Shown piece after piece: positions 8,978 to 18,119 of a DNA stretch of 64,000 nucleotides; the first letter of the stretch is position 1, and the number at the start of each line of letters is the position of its first letter. A program made the translations under genes and the position numbers. Source of the stretch: Aquimarina sp. BL5 (GTDB taxonomy: Bacteria > Bacteroidota > Bacteroidia > Flavobacteriales > Flavobacteriaceae); NCBI RefSeq assembly GCF_003443675.1, contig NZ_CP031963.1, positions 1 through 64,000 on the forward strand, written 5' to 3'. The notes below the pieces were generated by a model. It was not told where the DNA came from, made no database searches, and saw only the letters and a program-made list of their open reading frames with translations.

Positions 8978-10405
8978 ATGAGGGAAACAGAGTTTTATCA
9001 GTTATTAAAAGACGATTTTCCTTTTGAACCTACTATAAGACAGGATATTGTACTTCAGAAGCTTTCCGCTTTTATCTTATCAGGCACAAAAGATTCACTT
9101 TTTTTATTAAAAGGGTATGCAGGAACAGGAAAAACAACTTTAATAGGAACTTTAGTCAAAAATCTGGGGAAAGCAAAATTAAATGCTGTTTTATTAGCTC
9201 CTACAGGGCGCGCTGCAAAGGTAATTAGTAATTATTCGGGTAGACAAGCCCAGACAATACACAGAAATATTTATTACCCAAAAAAAACGAGTAGCGGAGG
9301 GCTGGCTTTTCAATTAAAACAAAACAAGAGTAGAAATACCATCTTTATAGTAGATGAAGCTTCTATGATACCCGATACACCTAGTGATAGTAAATTATTT
9401 GAAAATGGATCATTATTAGATGATTTAATGATGTATGTATATTCGGGTCATAATTGCAAAATTCTTTTTATTGGTGATACAGCTCAGTTGCCACCGGTTA
9501 GGTTAGAAGTGAGTCCTGCTTTGGATGCTGATAATTTATCAATGGGTTTTAATAAAGATGTAACCCAGATTGAATTAGACGAAGTAGTTCGACAGGCCGA
9601 GGATAGTGGTATTCTAATGAATGCAACATCTTTAAGAGAGCTTTTGAACGATGGATTTTATGAGTCTTTCCAGTTTAATATTGAAGGATATCCAGATATT
9701 ATAAGATTGATTGATGGACACGATATTATGGATGCCTTAAATGATTCGTACGCTAGTTCCGGTCATGAGGAATCCGTTATTATACTTAGGTCGAATAAAA
9801 GAGCTAATATTTATAATCAACAGATTCGTTCTAGAATACTTTTTCAGGAAGAAGAACTCTCTGCTGGGGATTACTTAATGGTTGTAAAGAATAATTATTT
9901 TTGGTTAGACAATAAAAGTGATGCAGGATTTATAGCAAATGGCGATATTATCAAAATTCTGGAAATTTACGCTATAAAGGAATTGTATGGATTTCGTTTT
10001 GCAGAAGTGAAGATTGCTATGGTAGATTATCCAGACCAAAAGCCACTGGAAACCGTTTTGATTTTGGACACGTTAACTTCAGAAACACCTTCTTTATCAT
10101 ATGAAGAATCCAATAAATTGTATCAGGAGGTAATGAAAGATTTTGATGGAGAAAAATCAAAGTATAAGAAGTTTCTTGGAGTGAAAAACAATAAGTTTTT
10201 TAATGGGTTACAAGTAAAATTCTCTTATGCGATTACTTGTCATAAATCACAAGGAGGGCAGTGGGATACTGTTTTCATAGAGCAACCGTATCTTCCTGAT
10301 GGAATCAATAAAGATTATTTACGTTGGTTGTATACTGCGGTTACTAGAGCTAAAGAAAAATTGTATCTTATTGGCTTTAAAGACGATTTTTTTATTGAGA
10401 ATTAA
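8978..10405 (+). CDS. ATP-dependent RecD-like DNA helicase (SF1)
   Basis: From ATG 8978 the protein has 475 residues. It carries Walker A GYAGTGKT (residues 46-53), the motif Ia region LLAPTGRAAK (73-81), Walker B VDEAS (125-129) and the UvrD_C_2 C-terminal block with YAITCHKSQG and LYTAVTRAKEKLYLIG. This is the AAA_30 plus UvrD_C_2 layout of short RecD-like helicases in Bacteroidota, which lack the RecBCD partner regions. It should unwind DNA 5' to 3' in repair. The frame is open back to 8867, but a promoter inside that extension supports the later start. Confidence 0.88.
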   Translation: MRETEFYQLLKDDFPFEPTIRQDIVLQKLSAFILSGTKDSLFLLKGYAGTGKTTLIGTLVKNLGKAKLNAVLLAPTGRAAKVISNYSGRQAQTIHRNIYYPKKTSSGGLAFQLKQNKSRNTIFIVDEASMIPDTPSDSKLFENGSLLDDLMMYVYSGHNCKILFIGDTAQLPPVRLEVSPALDADNLSMGFNKDVTQIELDEVVRQAEDSGILMNATSLRELLNDGFYESFQFNIEGYPDIIRLIDGHDIMDALNDSYASSGHEESVIILRSNKRANIYNQQIRSRILFQEEELSAGDYLMVVKNNYFWLDNKSDAGFIANGDIIKILEIYAIKELYGFRFAEVKIAMVDYPDQKPLETVLILDTLTSETPSLSYEESNKLYQEVMKDFDGEKSKYKKFLGVKNNKFFNGLQVKFSYAITCHKSQGGQWDTVFIEQPYLPDGINKDYLRWLYTAVTRAKEKLYLIGFKDDFFIEN

Positions 10406-10416
10406 ATTATTTATAA

Positions 10417-10980
10417 ATGCAAGAAACAATTTTAAGCGTTTGTTTAGGAATTGGACTGGCAGCTTCTGTTGGTTTTAGAGTATTTCTGCCATTATTAGCA
10501 GTTAGTTTGGCAGGTCATTATGGAGTTATTCCTTTAAATTCTAGTTGGGAATGGGTAGGGAGTAATGTAGCCTTAATCGTTCTATCTATAGCTACAGTAG
10601 TTGAAATTTTAGCTTATTATATCCCGTGGTTTGATAATTTACTCGATACTATAGCAATTCCTCTTGCAGCAATAGCCGGTACGGCAGTTATGGTGTCAAC
10701 TGTTGTTGATTTGAGTCCTGCAGTAACTTGGGCGCTGGCTATTATAGCAGGCGGAGGAACAGCAACCACTGTAAAAAGTACGATGGGAGCATCTAGGTTA
10801 ACATCTACAGCAACTACTGGGGGATTGGCAAACCCTGTTATTGCAACTGTAGAAACAGGAACAGCATCAGTTATGTCTCTAGTATCTATTTTCATAGCAC
10901 CGTTGGCAATTATTTTGGTGATACTGATTTTCTTTGGTTTAAGAAAAGTTTATAAAAAACTATTTAGACGCTCTTCTTGA
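10417..10980 (+). CDS. DUF4126 family integral membrane protein
   Basis: The 187-residue protein has four to five hydrophobic segments, the signature GIGLAASVGFRVFLPLLAVSLAG at the start split by Arg and Phe, and a central Gly/Thr/Ala-rich loop (GGTATTVKSTMGASRLTSTA). These match DUF4126. It ends with a basic tail (RKVYKKLFRRSS) that should lie in the cytoplasm. It starts 11 bases after the helicase gene, so the two may share a transcript. Function unknown. Confidence 0.8.
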   Translation: MQETILSVCLGIGLAASVGFRVFLPLLAVSLAGHYGVIPLNSSWEWVGSNVALIVLSIATVVEILAYYIPWFDNLLDTIAIPLAAIAGTAVMVSTVVDLSPAVTWALAIIAGGGTATTVKSTMGASRLTSTATTGGLANPVIATVETGTASVMSLVSIFIAPLAIILVILIFFGLRKVYKKLFRRSS

Positions 10981-11028
10981 AAATCGATTTAAAAAAGTTA
11001 TTTTTGATCCTTCAAAAAGCACACAATT

Positions 11029-12903
11029 TTGAACAAAACGAATCTGAAAACTATCGCAATGATTCCTGCGAGATACGCTGCATCCCGATTTCCTGGGAAA
11101 TTAATGCAGGATCTTGAGGGGAAATCAGTTATTCTAAGAACATACGAGGCTGCTGTAAGTACATCATTATTTAGTGAGGTTTATGTAGTTACCGATAGCG
11201 ATATCATTTTTAAAGAAATTACTGCGCACGGTGGCAAAGCTATCATGAGTATTAAGGAGCACGACTGCGGAAGTGATAGAATCGCTGAAGCTGTGGAGAA
11301 TATGGATATTGATATTGTAGTCAATGTCCAGGGAGATGAACCCTTTACAGAAAGAGAGAGCCTTGAAAAGGTTTTGGGAGTCTTTCAAGGGGATGATGCG
11401 GATAAAATAGATCTAGCAAGTCTTATGACTCCAATGAATGATTGGGATGATATAGTGAACCCAAATAGCGTGAAGGTAATTGTAGATAAAGACGATTACG
11501 CTTTATATTTTTCTCGCGCCCCAATTCCATATCCTAGAGATAAAGAAATTAGCCATACATATTATAAACACAAAGGAATTTATGCATTTAGAAAGCAAGC
11601 AATTCTAGATTTTTATCGCCTACCGATGAGAACTTTAGAGGCTTCTGAGAAAATTGAATGTATTAGATATCTAGAGTATGGTAAGAATATAAAAATGATA
11701 GAAACACATCATGAAGGTGTGGAAATAGATACCCCGGAAGATTTAGAAAAAGCAAGGAATTTAATTAATAAACAAAATCTTTTGAATATTACATCTACGG
11801 TTACCTCTAAAGTGAAAGAATCAACCCATAAGAATTTTCCTATGGTACCAAGAGTGGTTTTTGGTAAAGGATCCTTTAACCAACTAGAGCAAATCCTCTC
11901 TCCTGAAAGAAAAAATGGAGCCCCTTTTATTTATCTTATTGATGATGTTTTTGAAAAAAATAAAACGTTTATTGAAGATAGAATAAATTTATTAGGCAAT
12001 GATAATATTGTTTATATATCTACGAAAGAAGAACCTAAAACTTCTCAGGTAGACCAACTGGTATCAAAGTTTAAGAGTGCCTACAGTTATACACCAAGCG
12101 GTATTATTGGTATTGGTGGAGGATCTATAATGGATTTGGCAAAAGCAGTGGCGATTATGATGAACAATACTGGTAGTGCTACAGAGTACCAAGGTTGGGA
12201 TCTTGTAGACAATAAGGCTGTGTATCATGTAGGTATTCCAACAATTTCTGGAACGGGAGCAGAAGTGTCAAGAACAACAGTATTGACAGGCCCTGAAAAG
12301 AAATTAGGTATCAATTCTGATTTTACACCTTTTGATCAGGTGATTTTAGATCCAGAATTAATAAAAGAGGTGCCTAAAGATCAATGGTTTTATACAGGAA
12401 TGGATTGTTACATCCATTGTATAGAATCTTTAAATGGTACGTATCTTAATGCATTTAGTCAGAGTTATGGCGAAAAAGCATATGACCTTTGCAAAGAAAT
12501 CTTTTTAGAAAAAACATTAGATAAAGAAGAGGCAGACGCAAAACTTATGATGGCTTCTTGGCATGGAGGTATGAGTATTGCTTATTCACAAGTAGGTGTT
12601 GCACACGCTATGAGTTATGGATTAGCATATGTTTTAGGAACTAAGCATGGAATAGGGAACTGTATTGTTTTTGATAAGCTTGGAGAATATTACCCTGAGG
12701 GTGTAGCACTTTTTAAGAAAATGAAAGAAGTTCATAATATTGAACTGCCTACAGGAATTTGTACCGATGTAACAGAAGAACAACTAGATACTATGGCTTC
12801 TGTAGCGCTAGGTTTAGTACCTTTATGGGAAAACGCTTTAGGTGAAAATTGGCAAGAGAAGATGAATGCTGATACTTTGAAGGCAATTTATCGTACATTA
12901 TAA
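11029..12903 (+). CDS. Fusion of CMP-Kdo synthetase (KdsB) and a KdnB-like Kdo 8-oxidase
   Basis: The 624-residue protein joins two enzymes. Residues 1-250 are KdsB ([17 protein letters not shown] near 10-26, VNVQGDEPF near 99), which activates 3-deoxy-manno-octulosonate as CMP-Kdo. After a short linker, residues 275-620 form an iron-type alcohol dehydrogenase with GGGSIMD near 363, the metal ligands in [11 protein letters not shown] near 458, and histidines in GVAHAMSYG and GTKHGIGN near 525 and 540. This half resembles KdnB, which oxidises C8 of Kdo so that KdnA can aminate it to 8-amino-Kdo. The start is TTG; the nearest in-frame ATG would cut the first strand. No KdnA-like aminotransferase is adjacent. 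Confidence 0.82.
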   Translation: MNKTNLKTIAMIPARYAASRFPGKLMQDLEGKSVILRTYEAAVSTSLFSEVYVVTDSDIIFKEITAHGGKAIMSIKEHDCGSDRIAEAVENMDIDIVVNVQGDEPFTERESLEKVLGVFQGDDADKIDLASLMTPMNDWDDIVNPNSVKVIVDKDDYALYFSRAPIPYPRDKEISHTYYKHKGIYAFRKQAILDFYRLPMRTLEASEKIECIRYLEYGKNIKMIETHHEGVEIDTPEDLEKARNLINKQNLLNITSTVTSKVKESTHKNFPMVPRVVFGKGSFNQLEQILSPERKNGAPFIYLIDDVFEKNKTFIEDRINLLGNDNIVYISTKEEPKTSQVDQLVSKFKSAYSYTPSGIIGIGGGSIMDLAKAVAIMMNNTGSATEYQGWDLVDNKAVYHVGIPTISGTGAEVSRTTVLTGPEKKLGINSDFTPFDQVILDPELIKEVPKDQWFYTGMDCYIHCIESLNGTYLNAFSQSYGEKAYDLCKEIFLEKTLDKEEADAKLMMASWHGGMSIAYSQVGVAHAMSYGLAYVLGTKHGIGNCIVFDKLGEYYPEGVALFKKMKEVHNIELPTGICTDVTEEQLDTMASVALGLVPLWENALGENWQEKMNADTLKAIYRTL

Positions 12904-12930
12904 TCTTAATAATACCATAATCAGATAACA

Positions 12931-13494
12931 ATGAGAAAACTATCATCTTTTATATTTCACAAAATTATGGGATGGAAGATGATAGGAGATTTTGATGAGG
13001 ACAATATAAAGAAGTGTGTTGTTATTGCAGTTCCACACACCAGTTGGCATGATTTTTATATAGGGTTGCTTATTCGGCAGGTTGCCGGTGTTAAAATCAG
13101 TTTTATGGGCAAGAAGGAACTTTTTAAATGGCCATTTGGTTGGTATTTTAGAAAAGTTGGAGGAATTGCATTGGATAGAACCCCTGGTCAAAATAAAGTT
13201 GAAGCTATTGCAAAAGAGTTTGAGAAGCGTAACGAACTTAGATTGACATTGGCTCCGGAAGGAACAAGGAAAAAGGTATCTTCATGGAAAACAGGTTTTT
13301 ATTATATAGCCCAGGCTGCTAATGTGCCTATCCTTATGGTCGCTTTTGATTTTGGAAAAAAACAAGTGGTTATATCTTCCCCGTTTTACCCTACTGATGA
13401 TATTGAAAAAGATTTACAATCTATGTATGGTTTCTTTAAAGGCGTAAAAGGAAAAATTCCTGAGTATAGTTTTGAGCCCGAACCCGAAGTTTAG
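12931..13494 (+). CDS. PlsC-like acyltransferase
   Basis: The 187-residue protein has the acyltransferase motif HTSWHD (HX4D, near residues 36-41), the acceptor-binding APEGTRKK near 109 and a basic surface, as in 1-acyl-glycerol-3-phosphate acyltransferases. It lacks a clear N-terminal membrane helix, so it is probably peripheral at the inner membrane. Its place 27 bases after the Kdo gene suggests an envelope-lipid role, perhaps phospholipid or a lipid A-related acylation. The exact acceptor cannot be told. Its stop overlaps the stop of the convergent next gene. Confidence 0.75.
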   Translation: MRKLSSFIFHKIMGWKMIGDFDEDNIKKCVVIAVPHTSWHDFYIGLLIRQVAGVKISFMGKKELFKWPFGWYFRKVGGIALDRTPGQNKVEAIAKEFEKRNELRLTLAPEGTRKKVSSWKTGFYYIAQAANVPILMVAFDFGKKQVVISSPFYPTDDIEKDLQSMYGFFKGVKGKIPEYSFEPEPEV

Positions 13495-14003
13495 AATTTT
13501 TCGCTATTTTCTTTCTTAATAAATTCTTTTTTTGGTTCTTCCTTTTTTTCTTCTAGTGCTCCAGCACCAAAAAGCAATTCTGTACTAGAGAATGTTGTTC
13601 CGAACGTTTTTGCGGCAAGATAAACTTGCGATATAGCACTTTCCGCTTGTTCTATACTTAGTTCTTTCAAAGGGTGTACATACGCAGACCAAAGAATCCC
13701 ATTAGAAATCGCATATTTAACGTCGAGAGCCGAATGAAAGTTCGCAGTCATGGAATCTAATAACAAATCTTTATCAAGATTACTAGATTCTGTAATAGGA
13801 GCTATAATTCGCATTCTGTTATTTTTTGCATCCGTAATACATAGCATAGGAGTTTCTTTATAAACAAATTGCCAGTTTCCTGGTATTCCTTTTAAAGTAT
13901 CCGCTTTTCTGGTAATAATCTCACCCAGCGTATCATTGTTCATATTTTGAGCCTGAGAAAATAATCCCATAAAAAGAAATACCAAAAAGATCCACTGTTT
14001 CAT
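13491..14003 (-). CDS. Exported protein of unknown function
   Basis: The ATG at 14003 gives a classic Sec signal peptide (MKQWIFLVFLFMGLFSQAQ) with cleavage after AQA/SQA, then about 150 residues. Part of the mature region (MRIIAPITE, FHSALDVKYAISNG, YVHPLKELS) looks like a small mixed alpha/beta domain. The C-terminus is a charged Lys/Glu tail. An open frame extends upstream to 14048 but would bury the signal peptide. I do not recognise the family. Confidence 0.7.
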   Translation of the reverse strand: MKQWIFLVFLFMGLFSQAQNMNNDTLGEIITRKADTLKGIPGNWQFVYKETPMLCITDAKNNRMRIIAPITESSNLDKDLLLDSMTANFHSALDVKYAISNGILWSAYVHPLKELSIEQAESAISQVYLAAKTFGTTFSSTELLFGAGALEEKKEEPKKEFIKKENSEKF

Positions 14004-14053
14004 AATTGCATTGATTTTTTTGTTAAGTCGTAAATACCTTTTAAACATAACAA

Positions 14054-14084
14054 AAAAAGACTACCTAATCAGGCAGTCTTTTCA
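14054..14084. terminator. Rho-independent terminator hairpin
   Basis: AAGACTACCT pairs with AGGCAGTCTT (one mismatch) around AATC, with an A run before and a T run after. It lies between yebC and the next minus-strand gene and can act in the minus direction as the yebC terminator. Confidence 0.7.
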
Positions 14085-14106
14085 TAAAGTATTGTTATGC
14101 TTTTGT

Positions 14107-14832
14107 TTACTCTTCAGAAGAGGACTCTTCCATAGAATGATATACATTTTGTACATCATCATCTTCTTCTATTTTCTCCAGAAGCTTTTCTACATCAGCA
14201 GCTTGTTCTGGAGTAAGTTTCTTAGTTACCTGTGGAATACGTTCAAAACCGGATGATAAGATTTCAATTTCTCTACTTTCTAATTCTTTTTGGATAGCAC
14301 CAAAGCTTTCGAAAGGAGCGTAAATTAAAATTCCATCTTCATCCTGGAATACTTCTTCTGCTCCAAAATCTATAAATTCCAGTTCTAATTCCTCTGGATC
14401 AAGACCTTCTCCATTAATTCTAAAATTGCAGGTGTGATCAAACATAAATTCTACGGAACCAGATGTTCCTAAGTTACCATCACACTTATTAAAATAAGAT
14501 CGCACATTGGCAACCGTTCTATTGTTGTTATCAGTAGCAGTTTCTACAAGAATAGCAATTCCGTGTGGAGCATATCCTTCGAACAGCACTTCTTTATAAT
14601 CACTTTGGTCTTTATCAGAAGCTTTTTTGATAGCGCGTTCTACATTGTCTTTTGGCATGTTTACAGACTTCGCATTCTGTATTACTGCTCTTAGACGAGA
14701 ATTAGAAGCTGGATCAGGACCACCTTCTTTTACAGCCATTACGATATCTTTACCAATACGAGTAAATGCTTTGGACATTGCTGACCAACGTTTCATTTTA
14801 CGTGCCTTTCTGAACTCAAAAGCTCTTCCCAT
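14107..14832 (-). CDS. yebC: YebC/PmpR (TACO1) family regulator
   Basis: The 241 residues start with MGRAFEFRKARKMKRW, and contain the conserved MPKDNVERAIKKA and the GPDPASNSRLR loop of YebC proteins. The family was described as transcriptional regulators and more recently as ribosome-associated factors helping translation of proline stretches. The C-terminal part is very acidic, ending MEESSSEE. It is a single gene with its own terminator downstream. Confidence 0.9.
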   Translation of the reverse strand: MGRAFEFRKARKMKRWSAMSKAFTRIGKDIVMAVKEGGPDPASNSRLRAVIQNAKSVNMPKDNVERAIKKASDKDQSDYKEVLFEGYAPHGIAILVETATDNNNRTVANVRSYFNKCDGNLGTSGSVEFMFDHTCNFRINGEGLDPEELELEFIDFGAEEVFQDEDGILIYAPFESFGAIQKELESREIEILSSGFERIPQVTKKLTPEQAADVEKLLEKIEEDDDVQNVYHSMEESSSEE

Positions 14833-14912
14833 AATCTAAATTTAAAAATCTGAATACAAACATAAGTAGAAACCAAATGTTTCACAAATACATATTCATT
14901 TCCACTTAAATT

Positions 14913-15197
14913 TTATTCTTCTTCTACAATTCCATCAATAGCTTTGGCAAGTTGAAAATCTTTTTCAGTTACACCATCGGCATCGTGTGTAGATAGACTT
15001 ACATTAACAACATTATAGACATTGGACCAATCCGGATGATGATTTAAGGCTTCAGCTTCAAAAGCAATTCGGGACATAGCCGAAAAAGCATCTTTAAAGT
15101 TTTCGAATTCGAATGATGTATGAAGCGCATTATCTTCATATTCCCAACCATCCATTTTTTCTAGTCGAGAAGTAATTTCAGTTTCAGTTAGTTTCAT
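14913..15197 (-). CDS. 4a-hydroxytetrahydrobiopterin dehydratase
   Basis: The 94-residue protein is the usual size for pterin-4a-carbinolamine dehydratase and shows its active-site block, NHHPDWSNVYNVVNVSL then STHDADGVTEKD. The enzyme dehydrates the carbinolamine formed by aromatic amino acid hydroxylases, recycling the pterin cofactor. No hydroxylase gene is adjacent. Confidence 0.92.
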   Translation of the reverse strand: MKLTETEITSRLEKMDGWEYEDNALHTSFEFENFKDAFSAMSRIAFEAEALNHHPDWSNVYNVVNVSLSTHDADGVTEKDFQLAKAIDGIVEEE

Positions 15198-15238
15198 AAT
15201 AGTATGATTTTTTTAATATTATTTTTTATAGTATTCTT

Positions 15239-16183
15239 TTAAAGTCCAAGTTCTTGCCTTAGCACTTCATCTTTATTACTATTCTTTCCCCAATAAGCAG
15301 ATTTGATGCTTTTTAATTTGGTAGCTTTTGTGATTAATTCTTTAGCGTTAGTTCCAAAACCACTTTTAAAAATTTCTGTCCATCCTTCTATTTCGTACGG
15401 GAAAGAACTATTAAAAGTAATGCTAATACTTCTGTTTAATTCTGGGTAGCTTATTGTATAGATATTAGAAGTTGCATCTTTTTGCAAAGTAGCTTCTGCA
15501 GAATATGCTTTGATCTCTTTGTGCTTTAGTCTAGAATATTCGAAAGAAGGAATAATTTTTAAATCTCCTTGTGGTAAGTTATTAGGGTCAATTCTAATTT
15601 TTGCCCATAATTCGTTTTCTAGAATTTCTTTATCTAATGCAAAATTCTGATCTGCTTCCCCTTCAAAATAGGAGTGAGACATAATATCAAATTTCTTTCT
15701 ATTGTTTAATTGCGCATATACGTGCCCACACCACTCTTGCATGGAGCTAGATATTTTAATGGCGTGTTGATTATCTGCAACAGGGTAAAAAGTACTTTGC
15801 ATAATAGAATATGGATATATACCAGTATTAAACTTTTTGGTTGCATTTAGCTTTAGAACGGGAATATTTTCAGAGTTTTGATAATCTGCTTTGACTTGTT
15901 CTTTACTAAGAAAATCTTCGGTTACGTAAATGAGAACAGCTTTTCCTTCCCTGATTTCACCATATCGAGCTTGTTCTAATTGATAAGACGTAATTTCTGC
16001 ATTACCTGCATACCAGTATTTTTTAAAACTTTCTGAAAGCTCTTTTGCTGGTTTTAAAGCTGATACCTTATTTTCGGTAATTACTTTTTCAGCATTTTTG
16101 GTCTTTTCATCTGCTTTGATATTACTGCAAGCAATAAGTACCAGAACGCCTAATATCCCGAATAGGAGCAATGACTTTTTCAT
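15239..16183 (-). CDS. Lipoprotein of unknown function next to maf
   Basis: From the ATG at 16183 the 314-residue product has a lipoprotein signal (MKKSLLLFGILGVLVLIACS, cysteine at about 19). The mature part contains several conserved-looking aromatic segments (SFKKYWYAGNAEITSY, QEWCGHVYAQLNN). Similar proteins in flavobacteria are sometimes labelled septum formation inhibitor Maf only because they neighbour maf; nothing here resembles the Maf fold. It lies 42 bases downstream of maf on the same strand. The likely location is the outer membrane, inner leaflet. Confidence 0.75.
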   Translation of the reverse strand: MKKSLLLFGILGVLVLIACSNIKADEKTKNAEKVITENKVSALKPAKELSESFKKYWYAGNAEITSYQLEQARYGEIREGKAVLIYVTEDFLSKEQVKADYQNSENIPVLKLNATKKFNTGIYPYSIMQSTFYPVADNQHAIKISSSMQEWCGHVYAQLNNRKKFDIMSHSYFEGEADQNFALDKEILENELWAKIRIDPNNLPQGDLKIIPSFEYSRLKHKEIKAYSAEATLQKDATSNIYTISYPELNRSISITFNSSFPYEIEGWTEIFKSGFGTNAKELITKATKLKSIKSAYWGKNSNKDEVLRQELGL

Positions 16184-16225
16184 AATTTGTTTTTTTATGC
16201 ATTTATATAGCAAATTACGATAAAG

Positions 16226-16813
16226 CTATGATCCGGCAAGTTTCATTAACGTTTCATAAACAAGTTGAACAGGAAGCCCCATAACATTAAAGTAACTTCC
16301 TTCTATGTGAGTGATACCTATATAACCAATCCATTCTTGTATGCCATAAGCGCCTGCTTTGTCCATTGGAGAAAAAGTATCCACATAATAGTTTATTTCC
16401 TCAGCAGTAAGGGGTTTAAAGGTAACTTTTGTGATTTGATTTATAATTTCGGTAGTAGTAGCTGTCTTAAAACATACCGATGTAATGACCTCATGAGTTT
16501 CTCCGGATAATGAGGCTATCATATTTTTAGCGTCCTGTGCATCTTTAGGTTTTCCTATTGCTTTATTATGGTGCCAAACGATCGTATCACTAGTAACTAA
16601 AATATCATTTGATTTTAGTTGTGTGAATTCATCTGCTTTTAATTTTGCCAGATAATCAGATATCGAAGATGCTTTAAGATGATCAGGATATATTTCGTTG
16701 ACTTCTTTCAATTGGATCGTGAAGTCTAAATCTAAATCTTTGAAGAATTGTTGCCTTCTAGGTGATCCTGACGCCAGAATAAGGTTATGATTCTTTAATA
16801 ATTCTTTTAGCAT
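16226..16813 (-). CDS. maf: Maf-like nucleoside triphosphate pyrophosphatase
   Basis: The 195-residue protein begins with the Maf signature ILASGSPRRQQF (residues 12-23) and holds SDTIVWH and GAYGIQEW, the other conserved blocks. Maf enzymes hydrolyse non-canonical or pyrimidine nucleotides (dTTP/UTP type) to monophosphates and can slow septum formation when overproduced. It lies four bases from the UbiA-like gene upstream, so the two share an operon. Confidence 0.92.
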   Translation of the reverse strand: MLKELLKNHNLILASGSPRRQQFFKDLDLDFTIQLKEVNEIYPDHLKASSISDYLAKLKADEFTQLKSNDILVTSDTIVWHHNKAIGKPKDAQDAKNMIASLSGETHEVITSVCFKTATTTEIINQITKVTFKPLTAEEINYYVDTFSPMDKAGAYGIQEWIGYIGITHIEGSYFNVMGLPVQLVYETLMKLAGS

Positions 16814-16817
16814 ATGG

Positions 16818-17720
16818 TTATAGTAGAATAAATTGAAATTGTAATATAGATGAAGAAGCTAAAAACAGTACCACTTTTAAAATAAGACTCAACGTTTTAA
16901 AGTCCTTATTGGTTTCTGCGCTCCAGCTTTTGAACATAAAATATAATAAAGGTGCTACCAAGAATCCCAAAACTAAAACAACAGCAGTAGAATTGCTAAA
17001 TAGATATGTGTAAACATAGTAGATAACTAGTCCAATCGGAATTATAGTTAATGCTCCGATGAGTTTTACGGTGCGATCTTTTCCTAAGGCAATAGGAATA
17101 GTTTGTATGCCAGCGTTATGATCCTTGTCCATTGATAAGCAGTCTTTTACAATTTCTCGAATAGTAACGATCGTAAAAGCAAAAATAGAATAGTCGACTA
17201 TAATTAGAAAGATAACTTTCTGCGAAGCTCTGTTCTGATCGGTGATAGCAGGAAGTAAATCAAAAATTGCAACAGAAATTAAAGCCAATGCCATTAGAAC
17301 ACCTATAATCACGTTTTTTAGAACTAAAATTTCCTTTAAATATGTAGCGTAGATATAAAATATACCAGACACTACTATAAACAAAGCCGCTAGCTTAGGG
17401 CTTCCTATGATATTGGATAGATAGAATCCAATGGCAACGCCGATAATATTAAAAACTATAAAAAGACGATTAGCGATCTTTTCAGAGATTGTGCTATTTG
17501 TGTTTTCTTTTTTAATAGCATATTCTCTGTTTTCAATATATAGCATAACATTTGCTGCTGCAACCAAAGAAATTGTAGCGATAATTAAAAGTGAAATTCC
17601 GAATCCATTTAAGGTAATAGCAATGTCAAAAGGTTCAAAAAGACCATATTTAATACATAATTGTGCTATTGCTATTAGAATGAGATTATCGAATTTAATT
17701 AGCTTTAAATATGCTTGCAT
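16818..17720 (-). CDS. UbiA-family prenyltransferase-like membrane protein with altered first Asp motif
   Basis: The 300-residue protein has eight to nine transmembrane helices in UbiA layout and resembles flavobacterial geranylgeranylglycerol-phosphate geranylgeranyltransferase-like proteins. The second Asp-rich motif is kept (VKDCLSMDKDHNAGIQTIP, near residues 190-208). The first motif, normally NDxxDxxxD, reads NVMLYIENREYAIKKEN here, so the magnesium-binding aspartates of that site are missing. The frame is otherwise full length without breaks. It may bind but not transfer prenyl diphosphate, or use another acceptor. It is co-transcribed with maf. Confidence 0.75.
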   Translation of the reverse strand: MQAYLKLIKFDNLILIAIAQLCIKYGLFEPFDIAITLNGFGISLLIIATISLVAAANVMLYIENREYAIKKENTNSTISEKIANRLFIVFNIIGVAIGFYLSNIIGSPKLAALFIVVSGIFYIYATYLKEILVLKNVIIGVLMALALISVAIFDLLPAITDQNRASQKVIFLIIVDYSIFAFTIVTIREIVKDCLSMDKDHNAGIQTIPIALGKDRTVKLIGALTIIPIGLVIYYVYTYLFSNSTAVVLVLGFLVAPLLYFMFKSWSAETNKDFKTLSLILKVVLFLASSSILQFQFILL

Positions 17721-17775
17721 GAAAGGATGTGTTTTGTTAGCCTGTTGTAAATTTTGAAATTAATAAGATAAAAAG

Positions 17776-17895
17776 CGTCAATTCGAGTGGTTTTTCGGAA
17801 TAAAATGTAGAAAAATTGTATCGAGAATAACTTTTTTAACCCGAAATTCTATTCTCGATACACTTCTTCCTATGGTAGAAGCACTCGAATTGACG
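17776..17895. repeat. Nested palindromic element of 120 bp
   Basis: The outer arms CGTCAATTCGAGTG (17776-17789) and CACTCGAATTGACG (17882-17895) are exact reverse complements, as are the inner arms TGTATCGAGAATA (17817-17829) and TATTCTCGATACA (17850-17862). The whole could fold into one long imperfect hairpin. It lies in the gene-free gap between ubiA-like and the S41 protease genes. It looks like a dispersed intergenic repeat or a small non-autonomous element. The rest of the 400-base gap shows only a promoter near its end. Confidence 0.7.
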
Positions 17896-18062
17896 AATTT
17901 CTAATTTAAAGACGTCAATAGACAACGGATATTATTAGTCCGCAAATGTAATAATTTATCCCTTTGGATACCGTATTAACTTATCCTCTTAAACCCCTTA
18001 TTTTATAAGATAATAAAGATTCATTAACGTTAACGGTGGGTTAACGATACTGAATTCTTCGG

Positions 18063-18089
18063 TTTGTTTAGGACTATGCTATAATTTTG
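18063..18089 (+). promoter_or_regulatory. Promoter of the S41 protease locus
   Basis: TAATTTTG (18082-18089) matches TAnnTTTG, with a TTTG at 18063-18066 upstream, slightly closer than the usual spacing. It overlaps the first possible TTG start of the protease frame, which favours the ATG at 18120. Confidence 0.45.
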
Positions 18090-18119
18090 ATCTCATCAAC
18101 AATCAAAAAACGAATAGTA

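Noticed and set aside
10617..10895. 92-codon minus-strand frame inside the DUF4126 gene
   Set aside because: Shadow of the plus-strand membrane protein, hydrophobic by complement of its Ala/Gly/Thr-rich codons.
15239..16183. Maf-like function for the lipoprotein beside maf
   Set aside because: No Maf motifs; the label seems to spread only by neighbourhood.
17431..17757. 108-codon plus-strand frame over the UbiA-like gene
   Set aside because: Lies antisense to a clear multi-helix membrane protein and ends without any recognisable domain.
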